Positions 36,728 through 45,400 of a DNA stretch of 64,000 nt are shown here, in pieces; the first letter of the stretch is position 1; each line of letters opens with the position of its first letter. Made by a program: the position numbers and the translations under genes. Below the pieces are notes generated by a model, which saw only the letters and a program-made list of their open reading frames with translations, was not told the origin of the DNA and did not search any database. Source of the DNA: Rhodococcus sp. B7740 (GTDB taxonomy: Bacteria; Actinomycetota; Actinomycetes; Mycobacteriales; Mycobacteriaceae); contig NZ_CP010797.1 in NCBI RefSeq assembly GCF_000954115.1, positions 2,046,001 to 2,110,000 on the forward strand, given 5' to 3'.

Positions 36728-38245
36728 TCAGGACAGCGCGTGCCCCAGTTCGGCCGCCTGCGCCGTCAGCTGGTCCCCGTCCCTCGCCACCACGACCCGG
36801 TCGCAGATCTGCTCGTAGTCCTCCATCGAACACGCGGCCTGAGCCCAGTAGCGACGCGCCTCGGGGGTGATCCACGCGACGCGGTGCACCATGGACCGAA
36901 TCCTTTCCAGCGCATCGAGTCCCGACGGGCGGCCGTTGCACCGGCCGTCGCCGACGATGATCACCGCGGTGCGCTTGTTCAGCACGTCGGCATGCGAGTC
37001 CAACAGAGCGGCGAACATGCTGCCGTAGTCGCTACTGGCTTCGAGGTCCAGACGCGCATCCGCGAGCACCGCCGCCAGCGCGCCGTCCCCCGTACTGGCG
37101 AGCAAGGTGGTCGTCACGTCCACCGGTGCATCGACGAACCCCATCACCGTGCATCGGTGCGCGCGCGCATGCATGGCCTGCGCCAGGCGCAGGGTGAACG
37201 CCGTGATCGGCCGAACCGACAGCGAAACGTCGGCGAGCACGAGGAGTCGGACCTTGTCCGGTACCGGTGTCTTCGTCACCAAGCGAAACGGAATTCCGTC
37301 GGTTCGCAGACTCGACCGGACGGTGCGCCTCATGTCCAGCGGCCCGCGCGAGTGCTCGCGCGGCCGCGGGCGCGGGGTGCCGCGCATGTGCCGCAGCAGT
37401 TCGTGACTCGCGCGCTCGATCTCGGCGTGCCTGCCGATCACCTGCGCCGCACCGTCGATCGGTATCGGTGAGGGCATGGTGCCGGTCAGCTCAACCAACG
37501 CCGCGACGAAAGCCTCGACGGCATCGGTGATCCGATCCAGCATCGCGGCACTCAGCGGACCCGAATCACCGCCGTCGCCGTAGACGCTCCGCGGATCGTA
37601 GGCGTCGAACCACGCCAGCACGCTCGCCGGATCTTCCCAATTCAGCTGTCCCGCAACCGCTCCGCTGGTACTCGACGCCAACTCCCCTGCCGCCGTCGAT
37701 CCGGACCGCTCCAGGTCGACGGTGTAGCTGACCCCGCGACGGCCCATGTCGCCGTCGGTGTCGATCGACAGATCATGATCCTCGGACGAAAGGCTGATGT
37801 CGTCGTCGTCCTTGTGTGGGTTGAAGCCTTTGTCGGCTTCGGGCGCGTCGAGCAGATCCCCGATCTCGACGGCACGCTCGTTGTACTCGGCGTACTTGGC
37901 GGCCTCCTGGTCCGCTCCCACCTCGAGGTCCGTCGGAAGTCCGCCGGCGACCTGCGCACCCAACGGCGATCGATGCTCGTCCACGGCACTGTCGATGGCG
38001 GCCTCGAACATCGACTCGAACGCGAGATCGAATCCGTGCTGTTCGTGGTCGTACTTGGCGCACGTCGCGCGCAGGGCCGCACGCAGAATCGTGAGGTCCC
38101 GGCCCCCGAGGAGACCGAGGACGCGTCGTACCTCGATCACCTCGGCCGGCGACGCCGCTACTCCGAAGCGCCGCAGCGTCCGCCCGAAGACAGCCGCAAG
38201 CACGTCGAGCACCACCGATGCCGAGAACGACTCGTGCCCGGTCAT
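36728..38245 (-). CDS. vWA-domain protein, CoxE-like
   Basis: A 505-residue protein with an N-terminal helical region, an acidic middle (about 130-185) and a C-terminal von Willebrand A domain. The metal-ion-dependent adhesion site DVSLS (in VLADVSLSVRP, near residue 346) and the later SSDYGSM and VIIVGDGRCNG are present. Such proteins pair with MoxR ATPases and act in remodelling or metal loading of partner enzymes. The start overlaps the ATPase stop (ATGA). The operon order mno-moxR-vWA suggests Mno as the client; that is inference. Confidence 0.88.
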   Translation of the reverse strand: MTGHESFSASVVLDVLAAVFGRTLRRFGVAASPAEVIEVRRVLGLLGGRDLTILRAALRATCAKYDHEQHGFDLAFESMFEAAIDSAVDEHRSPLGAQVAGGLPTDLEVGADQEAAKYAEYNERAVEIGDLLDAPEADKGFNPHKDDDDISLSSEDHDLSIDTDGDMGRRGVSYTVDLERSGSTAAGELASSTSGAVAGQLNWEDPASVLAWFDAYDPRSVYGDGGDSGPLSAAMLDRITDAVEAFVAALVELTGTMPSPIPIDGAAQVIGRHAEIERASHELLRHMRGTPRPRPREHSRGPLDMRRTVRSSLRTDGIPFRLVTKTPVPDKVRLLVLADVSLSVRPITAFTLRLAQAMHARAHRCTVMGFVDAPVDVTTTLLASTGDGALAAVLADARLDLEASSDYGSMFAALLDSHADVLNKRTAVIIVGDGRCNGRPSGLDALERIRSMVHRVAWITPEARRYWAQAACSMEDYEQICDRVVVARDGDQLTAQAAELGHALS

Positions 38246-39279
38246 CGTCGTATTCCGATGCCACCCTTGTCGCGTCCACCGTGTCCGCGAAAGGCCGTCG
38301 CGGTCGTGTTGACGATCGTTCCCAGTGACGTTGCGGCAGAGGCTTTTTCGGCGACCGGCCCGGCCAAGGCGATCTTCATGTCCGAGGAGTACTTGACCAG
38401 CGCGGCGAGCAGATACTTGCGGGTGTCCTCGGAGTGTCCGAGAACCGACGCGATACGAGCCGCGTCGATCACCTCCGAGATCGACGGGCTCTTGCGCAGC
38501 GGTAGTTCGCGCAGTTCGGTTGCCAAATCGACGATCTCGGCCACGATGTGTGCGGGCACCTCGGGCGCACGAGCGGTGACGATCTCGCGCTCCCGCGCAG
38601 CCGTCGGGTAATCGAGATGGAAGTGCAGGCAGCGTCGCTTGAGCGCCGAGGACAGCTCACGAGTGTCGTTGGAGGTCAATATCACCCACGGATCGCTGCG
38701 CGCCGTGAAGGTGCCGACCTCGGGGATCGTCACCTGCTTCTCGGCGAGCACTTCGAGCAACAGTGCCTCCATCGACTCCTCGGTGCGATCGACCTCGTCG
38801 ACCAGCAGCACCACCGGCTCCTCCGAGAGCACCGATTCGAGCAGAGGGCGTACGGCGAGGAAGGGCTCGGAGTACAGGCCGAAGTCCTTGGCGGCGAGCA
38901 GCTTCGATGCGTCGTCGATATCGGTGACGTGCTGGGTGAGCGCGCCGATGTGTTCGCGCAGCATCTGCACGTGCAGCAATTGCTTGGCGTAGTCCCACTC
39001 GTAGAGGGCTCGGTTGTCGTCGAGGCCCTCGTAGCACTGCAACCGAACCAGCTTCCGTCCGCTCGCCGCAGCGAGAGACTTGGCCAACTCGGTCTTGCCC
39101 ACGCCCGCAGGGCCTTCGAGCAACAGTGGGCGATCGAGCGCTGTCGCCAGATGTACCACGGTGGCGAGGTCGTCGTCGGCGATGTAGTCCTGCTCACCGA
39201 GCGCGCGCTGCAGATCGGCGGCGTCGGTGAATCGAACGGTGCCGGTGTCGTCGCTACGCACTGTCGACAGCGAGGTCAT
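38242..39279 (-). CDS. MoxR-family AAA+ ATPase
   Basis: A 345-residue AAA+ ATPase. It has Walker A GPAGVGKT (residues 56-63), Walker B VVLLVDEVDR (near 175), and sensor motifs in VILTSNDTREL and KRRCLHFHLDYP. The MoxR family cooperates with vWA proteins in enzyme maturation. The ATG at 39279, with GAAGGG upstream, is preferred; the longer frame would run through the hairpin repeat at 39308-39355. It is 82 bases after mno and overlaps the vWA gene. Confidence 0.92.
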   Translation of the reverse strand: MTSLSTVRSDDTGTVRFTDAADLQRALGEQDYIADDDLATVVHLATALDRPLLLEGPAGVGKTELAKSLAAASGRKLVRLQCYEGLDDNRALYEWDYAKQLLHVQMLREHIGALTQHVTDIDDASKLLAAKDFGLYSEPFLAVRPLLESVLSEEPVVLLVDEVDRTEESMEALLLEVLAEKQVTIPEVGTFTARSDPWVILTSNDTRELSSALKRRCLHFHLDYPTAAREREIVTARAPEVPAHIVAEIVDLATELRELPLRKSPSISEVIDAARIASVLGHSEDTRKYLLAALVKYSSDMKIALAGPVAEKASAATSLGTIVNTTATAFRGHGGRDKGGIGIRR

Positions 39280-39307
39280 GTGTTTCCCTTCGTGGTGCGG
39301 CGGAGCC

Positions 39308-39355
39308 GCAGTGGTGCGGTCATGCGCCGCCCGGGGCACATAACCGCACCACTGC
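39308..39355. repeat. Intergenic hairpin repeat, family A, copy 2
   Basis: Arms 39308-39328 and 39335-39355, 21 bases with two mismatches, outer part GCAGTGGTGCGGT, matching the copy at 3081-3128. It sits 7 bases after the mno stop and 28 bases before the moxR start, so it could attenuate transcription or protect the mno 3' end. Confidence 0.8.
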
Positions 39356-39361
39356 GCAGCA

Positions 39362-40633
39362 TCAGTACGACTCGTTGATCGCGTGCGAGACGACGGGGAC
39401 CATCGACTCCACGGTCACCTCGCGGGGGTTGCCCGGGGTGCACCAGTCCTCCTGGATGTGCTCGGAGATCTTCAGCACCGACTTCTCGTCGCCCTTGATC
39501 ACGTCGCCCTTGCCCGCGTACTTGCCGGTGTTCATCCTGTTCTTGTCGTACGTCGCCGAACGGATGGAGCCGAAGTTGTCGGGAATTCCGACGTCCTTGG
39601 CGAGCCTGATGGCGGCTTCGACGGCAGCATCGGCCGCCTGCACGGTGGTCATGTTCTTGGTATCGACGCCCATGGCCACGGCGATCTCGGCGTAACGCTC
39701 GTAGCGTGAGGGCAGGTTGTACTCCCACACGCGCGGCAGAGCGATGGCGTTGTTGAGGCCGTGAGCGCTGTCGTAGAACGCGCTGATCGCGTGCGAGATC
39801 GAGTGGATGACACCGAGTCCGCCGGAGTTGAACGCCTGCGTGGCGATGTACTGGGCGTTCATCATGCCCTCGCGAGCCTTCAGGTTGCCCGGGTCGTACA
39901 CCGCTTCACGAAGGTGCTTGGACACCAGGCCGATCGAGTAGATGGCGTTGCCGAGCGACGGCGCGAAATCGAGACGCGAGACGTACGGCTCGGCACCGTG
40001 GGCGAGAACGTCGAAGCCGCAGAACGCGGTCCACTGCTGCGGGCAGGTGTAGTAGAGCAGCGGATCGTCCAGTGCCAGAGTCGGTGTCGACGCTTCGTCG
40101 AACGCCAGCCACTTGTGCGGCTTCTCCATGTCCGAGGTGTCGGTGATGACGTAGGCCCAGGACGTCTCCGAACCCGTTCCTGCAGTGGTCGATACGGCGA
40201 TGTGAGGTGGATTCTGCTTGTTGGTGGACTTGGAGAATCCCTCGAACTCGTTGATGTTGCGTCCGTCGTGCGCGACGACGACGCGAATGCCCTTGGCCGC
40301 GTCGTGGCTCGAACCACCGCCGACGGAGATGACGCTGTCGCACTTCTCCTTCTGGTACAGCGCGGCACCGTCCATGACGTTGTAGTCCTTGGGATTGGAC
40401 TCGACCTTGTCGTAGAGGACCACCTCGACGCCCTGGTACTCGATCTTGCCGATCAGTTCCTCGATGATTCCGGAACCGCGCAGACCGGTCGTGACGAGCA
40501 GCGAGCGCTTGAATCCGAGTTCCTTGGCCTCGACACCGATCATGTCGTGGGCACCGACTCCCAGCTTGGCGCGCGGCAGCGGATGAAACTCCTTGATGGG
40601 GAATTCCCAGATCTGATTGAGCTCGATAACCAT
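39362..40633 (-). CDS. mno: NDMA-dependent methanol/alcohol dehydrogenase
   Basis: Nicotinoprotein Fe-ADH-superfamily methanol:NDMA oxidoreductase (Mno/Mdo/ThcE family), a class whose electron acceptor in vivo is associated with mycofactocin. The 423-residue length matches. Motifs: SVGGGSSHDAAKGIRVVV (tight dinucleotide binding), STTAGTGSETSWAYVI, FDVLAHGAEPYVSR and the metal-site histidines in VIHSISHAISAFYDSAHGLNNA, given here in pieces. GAGGAG lies 7 bases before the ATG. It heads the mno-moxR-vWA operon and has the shared palindrome upstream. It may act on methanol, ethanol or other short alcohols. Confidence 0.94.
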   Translation of the reverse strand: MVIELNQIWEFPIKEFHPLPRAKLGVGAHDMIGVEAKELGFKRSLLVTTGLRGSGIIEELIGKIEYQGVEVVLYDKVESNPKDYNVMDGAALYQKEKCDSVISVGGGSSHDAAKGIRVVVAHDGRNINEFEGFSKSTNKQNPPHIAVSTTAGTGSETSWAYVITDTSDMEKPHKWLAFDEASTPTLALDDPLLYYTCPQQWTAFCGFDVLAHGAEPYVSRLDFAPSLGNAIYSIGLVSKHLREAVYDPGNLKAREGMMNAQYIATQAFNSGGLGVIHSISHAISAFYDSAHGLNNAIALPRVWEYNLPSRYERYAEIAVAMGVDTKNMTTVQAADAAVEAAIRLAKDVGIPDNFGSIRSATYDKNRMNTGKYAGKGDVIKGDEKSVLKISEHIQEDWCTPGNPREVTVESMVPVVSHAINESY

Positions 40634-40768
40634 CGGTGTCTCCTCGGTGAGTGTGAGTGACAAGACGCCCTCTGCTGTGATCGGCGTCTCACTGATGACC
40701 ACACTCCACCGACGCACACCGCGTTGGGAACACCTCGAGGCGGGAACCCTGCCAACGACCCGACCGAA

Positions 40769-40784
40769 CTACCCGATCGGGTAG
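40769..40784. promoter_or_regulatory. 16-base palindrome upstream of mno
   Basis: CTACCCGATCGGGTAG, a perfect palindrome identical to the core of the site at 36675-36694. Its centre is about 143 bases upstream of the mno start. It lies between mno and the 3' end of the MFS gene. Confidence 0.75.
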
Positions 40785-40832
40785 GAGTACTCGCTCACCC
40801 TCGGCAGAGGAAGAACCACAGACTCTGGCGCA

Positions 40833-42065
40833 CTACCGATCTCGGCGCTGCGCCAGCGAGAATCCGAGAACCGAGAACAACGCCATCGCGATGACGAACG
40901 CGCCGTACACCTCCACCGTCGTGCTCAACCCCAGCCGATGCACCGACAGACCGGCGACCACGGCGGGCACGCTGAAGGCGAGGTAGCTGATGACGAACGT
41001 CGTGGCGAACACCCCGCCTCGCTCCGCTGCGGGAACCAGGGCACCGAGCGTGCGCATCGCGCCGAGAAAAGTTGCTCCCCAACCCGACCCGGCGATGACA
41101 GCCCCGACGAAGTACAGCCCGATCGAGCCGATCTCGACCGATACCAAGGTCAGCGCCACACCGATCGCGAGCACGGACGCGCCGATCATCATTACCCTGC
41201 GAGGAAATCCGTTGCGCACCACGGCAGCTGCTATCGAACCGGAACCGAACAGTGCGAAGATCTCCAATCCGCCCACGATGTGGTTGTCGACACCGAAGAC
41301 AGTGCCGATGATGGACGGACCGAGCGAGAGGTGGAAACCACCGAGAGACCACGTGGCGAACAGGGCGGGAGCGATGAGAAGGAACGGTGCCCGCACCGAC
41401 TTCGGGATCGACATTCTCGGCAGCAGGGTCGACGCGAGGTGGCGTCGGGAATCGAAGCCGCGCAACGCCGATGTCTCGGGGACGAACAGCAGCGCCACCG
41501 CGAGGACGAGCGCCGCGCCGATCAACAGAACGAACACGAGGATCTCCGGTGCCGGAGCCAACTGCACCAGCAACCCGGCACCGAGCGCCCCGGCCGCCAG
41601 ACCGAACGAAGGTGCCACGCTGTTGAGCAGCGGCCCGGTGGACACGTCGGGCTGGAGATCGATGATGGCCGCACTCATCGCACCCGTGGCCGCGCCTGCA
41701 GCAATCCCCTGCACCACGCGAGCGGCGATGAGGAGCGGCACGCTGTCGGAGACGATGAACAGCACCAGGCTCACCACGAGCATCAGCAGCGACGCAATCA
41801 GAATCGGCTTACGGCCGATGTGGTCCGACAGGCTGCCGACGGTGAGCAGCGTCGCCAGGAGCGCCACCGCGTAGACGGCGAAGATGAGCGTGAGTGTGAT
41901 CGCGCTGAATCCCCACGACTGCTGGTACACCGGATACAGCGGAGACGGTGCTGCCGACGACGCCATCAGCACGATGAAGGCAACGCCCACCACCCAGAAG
42001 GCGTATCGATGCGGCATCCTCGCCGCAGTCCTTCCGGCACTACCGCGCACTTCGACGCCGACCAT
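40833..42065 (-). CDS. MFS transporter
   Basis: A 410-residue major facilitator with about 12 membrane helices, the MFS signature GSLSDHIGRKP between helices 2 and 3, and GIAAGAATGAMSAAI. It belongs to the drug/metabolite efflux-like group; no substrate can be named. It has GAAGGG before the ATG. It is followed on the same strand by the mno operon, about 200 bases away, but has no clear functional tie. Confidence 0.88.
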   Translation of the reverse strand: MVGVEVRGSAGRTAARMPHRYAFWVVGVAFIVLMASSAAPSPLYPVYQQSWGFSAITLTLIFAVYAVALLATLLTVGSLSDHIGRKPILIASLLMLVVSLVLFIVSDSVPLLIAARVVQGIAAGAATGAMSAAIIDLQPDVSTGPLLNSVAPSFGLAAGALGAGLLVQLAPAPEILVFVLLIGAALVLAVALLFVPETSALRGFDSRRHLASTLLPRMSIPKSVRAPFLLIAPALFATWSLGGFHLSLGPSIIGTVFGVDNHIVGGLEIFALFGSGSIAAAVVRNGFPRRVMMIGASVLAIGVALTLVSVEIGSIGLYFVGAVIAGSGWGATFLGAMRTLGALVPAAERGGVFATTFVISYLAFSVPAVVAGLSVHRLGLSTTVEVYGAFVIAMALFSVLGFSLAQRRDR

Positions 42066-42140
42066 GTGTTTCCCTTCACCGCAGTAACCGTTAGCTCAGT
42101 GAAAGACAACGCTCGGGAGCGTCCTGCATTCCCCGACGGG

Positions 42141-42917
42141 TCAGTGCTGCTCTGCTCGCAGGTCGTCGAGTAGCAGCTTTCCTTCGGGATACCGCTGCGC
42201 GCTCGCAGGCAACCCGCCCTCGATTCCGCTGAGCCACACCGAGACGCGGCCGGTACCCGAACCGCTCGAGCCGACCTCGTCGACGCGTCGGACGGTCTGA
42301 TTGGCCACGGCCTCGGCGCTGTCGAACATCGTCACCTCGGTGGGCAGCTGCGCAACGATCTCGCCACGCACCAGCGGGTAGTGCGTGCACCCCAGCACGA
42401 CCGACTGGACGTCGTCGGGAGTGGCAGCCACGGCGGCGGCGATCGCAGCGCTGATCCCCCGCTGGTCTCCGCGGTCGATCGAATCCGCCAGACCGTGGCA
42501 CGCCACGCTCGTCACCGTCCGATGCGAGGCGAACTCCTCGATCAACCGCGCTTGATAGGCACTGGCCGTCGTTGCTGCCGTTGCCCAGATCGCAATCCGA
42601 TCACTCTGCGCCGCAGCGGGTTTGATCGCCGGGACGGTACCCACCACCGGGATCGTGTCACCGAGCGCGGCCCGAACGTGGCTCAGCGCCGTCACGCTGG
42701 CGGTGTTGCACGGAAGCACGACCACCTCGGCACCGAGATCGACGGCGTGCTCGGCGGTGGCGACCACCCGGTCGATCACCCACCGATCCGGTTTGGGTCC
42801 CCAGGGAGCGTTGTCGGGATCCATCATCAGCACCAGATCGAGCTCGGGACGCACCTGGCGGAGCCGCGCAGCCGTGGGGAGCATCCCCAGGCCCGAGTCG
42901 ATCAGTGCGACGATCAT
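42141..42917 (-). CDS. Aspartate/glutamate racemase family protein (MurI-like)
   Basis: A 258-residue member of the two-cysteine racemase family, closest in pattern to glutamate racemase: DSGLGML (D7, S8), LPCNTASV (C70) and LGCTHYPL (C177). It could be a glutamate racemase or a broader amino acid racemase; the main chromosomal murI normally sits elsewhere. Its ATG overlaps the metB stop by 4 bases, so it is co-translated with a sulfur amino acid enzyme, which is an unusual setting. Confidence 0.82.
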   Translation of the reverse strand: MIVALIDSGLGMLPTAARLRQVRPELDLVLMMDPDNAPWGPKPDRWVIDRVVATAEHAVDLGAEVVVLPCNTASVTALSHVRAALGDTIPVVGTVPAIKPAAAQSDRIAIWATAATTASAYQARLIEEFASHRTVTSVACHGLADSIDRGDQRGISAAIAAAVAATPDDVQSVVLGCTHYPLVRGEIVAQLPTEVTMFDSAEAVANQTVRRVDEVGSSGSGTGRVSVWLSGIEGGLPASAQRYPEGKLLLDDLRAEQH

Positions 42918-44086
42918 GCCAATGCTTGCTCGACGTCGCCGACCAGGTCGGCACCGTCCTCGATGCCGACCGACAGCCGCACGAGATCGTCGGGTACCTC
43001 GAGCAACGAACCGGCCGTCGAGGCGTGGGTCATCGCGCCGGGATGTTCGATCAGCGACTCGACGCCGCCCAAGGACTCCGCCAGGGTGAAGATCTCGGTC
43101 TTCGCGCAGAAGTCGAGTGCAGCCTGCTTGCCGCCGGCCAGCCGCACCGACACCATGCCGCCGAACCGTCGCATCTGCTTCGCCGCGACCGCATGAGACG
43201 GGTGCGATTCGAGTCCGGGATAGATGACCTGCGAAATGGCCGGATGCCCCTCGAGGAATTCCACGATCTTCTCGGCGTTGTCGCTGTGTCGCTCCATCCG
43301 CAGCGCGAGAGTCTTGATGCCGCGCAAGGTCAGGAACGCGTCGAACGGTCCCGGAACACCGCCCGCGCCGTTCTGCAGGAACGCGAACGCCGTATCGAGC
43401 TCTTCGCTGTCGGTCACCAGCGCGCCGCCGACGACATCGGAGTGTCCGCCGATGTACTTGGTGGTCGAGTGCAGCACCACGTCGGCACCGAGGCTCAGGG
43501 GCTGCTGCAGATACGGGGACGCGAACGTGTTGTCGACGACCAGCTTGGCCCCGCCCTCGTGCGCGACGCCCGAGAGCGCCTCGATGTCACCGACGTTGAG
43601 CAACGGGTTGGTGGGCGTCTCGACCCAGACCAGCTTGGTGTTCGGGCGCATCGCCGCGCGGACCTCGTCGACATCCGACACCGCAGCCACCGAGTACTCG
43701 ATGCCCCACTGGGTGAAGACCTTGTCGATCAATCGGTACGTGCCGCCGTAGGCGTCGTTGGGGATGACGAGGTGGTCACCGGGGCGAAGCGCCGAGCGGA
43801 GCAGGCAGTCCGTCGCCGCCATGCCCGAGGAGAACGCGCGCCCGTAGGTGCCGGACTCGATGGCCGCCAGGTTGGCTTCGAGCGGCCGACGCGTCGGGTT
43901 GCCGGTGCGCGCGTACTCGAAACCGCTGCGCATACCGCCGACGCCGTCCTGAGCGAAGGTGGAGCTGGCGTAGATCGGCACGTTCACCGCGCCGGTCAGC
44001 GGATCCGGCTCGTAGCCGGCGTGCACCGCCTTCGTGGAAAAGCCCTGCCAGGAGGTGTTGTCTGCCTTGCTGCGCTGCTCACTCAT
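42914..44086 (-). CDS. metB: Cystathionine gamma-synthase
   Basis: PLP enzyme that joins an activated homoserine and cysteine to form cystathionine in methionine synthesis. The 390-residue protein has the Cys/Met-metabolism fold with YARTGNPTRRPLE, FSSGMAA, DNTFASPY and the PLP lysine K210 in HSTTKYIGGHSDV. The ATG at 44086 follows GGAGGG. With cbs at 45401 it forms the transsulfuration pair also seen close together in mycobacteria. Confidence 0.94.
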   Translation of the reverse strand: MSEQRSKADNTSWQGFSTKAVHAGYEPDPLTGAVNVPIYASSTFAQDGVGGMRSGFEYARTGNPTRRPLEANLAAIESGTYGRAFSSGMAATDCLLRSALRPGDHLVIPNDAYGGTYRLIDKVFTQWGIEYSVAAVSDVDEVRAAMRPNTKLVWVETPTNPLLNVGDIEALSGVAHEGGAKLVVDNTFASPYLQQPLSLGADVVLHSTTKYIGGHSDVVGGALVTDSEELDTAFAFLQNGAGGVPGPFDAFLTLRGIKTLALRMERHSDNAEKIVEFLEGHPAISQVIYPGLESHPSHAVAAKQMRRFGGMVSVRLAGGKQAALDFCAKTEIFTLAESLGGVESLIEHPGAMTHASTAGSLLEVPDDLVRLSVGIEDGADLVGDVEQALA

Positions 44087-44167
44087 GCCCTCCACCCTAA
44101 TCGGCCTGCGTCGCCCGGCGGGGTCGTGGGTAACCTGCGAAGACAACCCCCAGCGGAAAGAGGCACC

Positions 44168-45340
44168 GTGGCCAACTCCCAGAGCGTCGACGAACTGTTC
44201 GCGATCGATTCACTACTCGACGACGAAGAGCGTCAGATCCGAGACACCGTCCGCAAGTTCGGCAACGAGCGCATCCGTCCACACATCGCCGACTGGTTCG
44301 ACGACGGCACTGTGCCGGCCCGTGAACTGGCCAAGGAACTGGGCTCGCTCGGGTTGCTGGGCATGCATCTCGAGGGCTACGGCTGCGCCGGAACCTCCGC
44401 GACGGCGTACGGCCTGGCCTGCCTCGAGCTCGAGGCGATCGACTCCGGCATTCGATCGCTGGTCTCGGTGCAGGGCTCACTGGCGATGTTCGCCATCTGG
44501 AAGTACGGCTCCGAGGAGCAGAAGCAGCAGTGGCTACCGGGCATGGCCGAGGGATCGCTGATCGGTTGCTTCGGGCTCACCGAGGCCGACTTCGGATCGA
44601 ACCCAGGAGGCATGCTCACCCGCGCCAAGCGCGACGGTGACGACTGGATCCTCAACGGCAGCAAGATGTGGATCACCAACGGGCCGGTCGCCGACGTCGC
44701 CGTCGTGTGGGCCCAGACCGACGACAAGGTCAGGGGTTTCGTCGTCCCCACGGACACCCCCGGATTCACCGCCAACACGGTCAAGAAGAAGCTCTCGCTC
44801 CGCGCGTCGATCACCGGCGAGTTGGTGTTCGACGACGTCCGGCTTCCTGCCGACGCGATGCTGCCCGAAGCCCGCGGCCTGAGCGGCCCGTTGAGTTGCC
44901 TGAACGAGGCCCGCTTCGGCATCGTCTTCGGTGCCATGGGCGCGGCGCGGGATTGCATCGAGTCGGCGATCGAGTACTCCAAGACCCGCGCGGTGTTCGA
45001 CAAGCCGCTGGCCGGGTACCAACTCACCCAGGCCAAGCTCGCCAACATGGCCCTCGAACTCGGCAAGGGTCAGCTGCTCGCGCTGCACCTGGGCCGACTG
45101 AAGGACAAGGGTCAGCTACCGGGTGAGCGAGTGTCGCTCGGCAAGCTCAACAACGTGCGCGAAGCGATCAAGATTGCTCGTGAATGCCGAACGATCCTGG
45201 CCGCCAACGGAATCACGCTGGAATACCCGGTGCTCCGACACGCCAACAACCTCGAATCGGTCCTCACCTACGAGGGCACGTCCGAGGTTCATCAGCTCGT
45301 GATCGGGCAGGCGCTGACGGGCTCCAGCGCTTTCCGATGA
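44168..45340 (+). CDS. gcdH: Glutaryl-CoA dehydrogenase-type acyl-CoA dehydrogenase
   Basis: FAD enzyme that oxidatively decarboxylates glutaryl-CoA to crotonyl-CoA in lysine/tryptophan breakdown. The 390-residue protein has GCFGLTEADFGSNPGGM, WILNGSKMWITNGPVADV, and the catalytic glutamate E369 in TYEGTSEVHQLVIGQALTG, all close to GcdH. It starts with GTG at 44168 after AAAGAGG; the much longer open frame upstream is antisense to metB and was rejected. It is divergent from metB. Confidence 0.9.
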   Translation: MANSQSVDELFAIDSLLDDEERQIRDTVRKFGNERIRPHIADWFDDGTVPARELAKELGSLGLLGMHLEGYGCAGTSATAYGLACLELEAIDSGIRSLVSVQGSLAMFAIWKYGSEEQKQQWLPGMAEGSLIGCFGLTEADFGSNPGGMLTRAKRDGDDWILNGSKMWITNGPVADVAVVWAQTDDKVRGFVVPTDTPGFTANTVKKKLSLRASITGELVFDDVRLPADAMLPEARGLSGPLSCLNEARFGIVFGAMGAARDCIESAIEYSKTRAVFDKPLAGYQLTQAKLANMALELGKGQLLALHLGRLKDKGQLPGERVSLGKLNNVREAIKIARECRTILAANGITLEYPVLRHANNLESVLTYEGTSEVHQLVIGQALTGSSAFR

Positions 45341-45352
45341 AGCGACTGCGCC

Positions 45353-45400
45353 GCATGTGAATGGAACTTCGTAGCCTGCTACGAAGTTCCACTCACATGC
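45353..45400. repeat. Intergenic hairpin repeat, family B, copy 1 (likely bidirectional terminator)
   Basis: Arms of 22 bases (45353-45374 and 45379-45400) with one mismatch and a 4-base loop, between the convergent gcdH and cbs genes. The right arm plus loop, CCTGCTACGAAGTTCCACTC and two further bases, recurs exactly at 55827-55848. Confidence 0.8.

Noticed and set aside
42905..44167. Long N-terminal extension of the glutaryl-CoA dehydrogenase frame
   Set aside because: It is the complement of metB; the true protein starts at the GTG at 44168 with a ribosome binding site.
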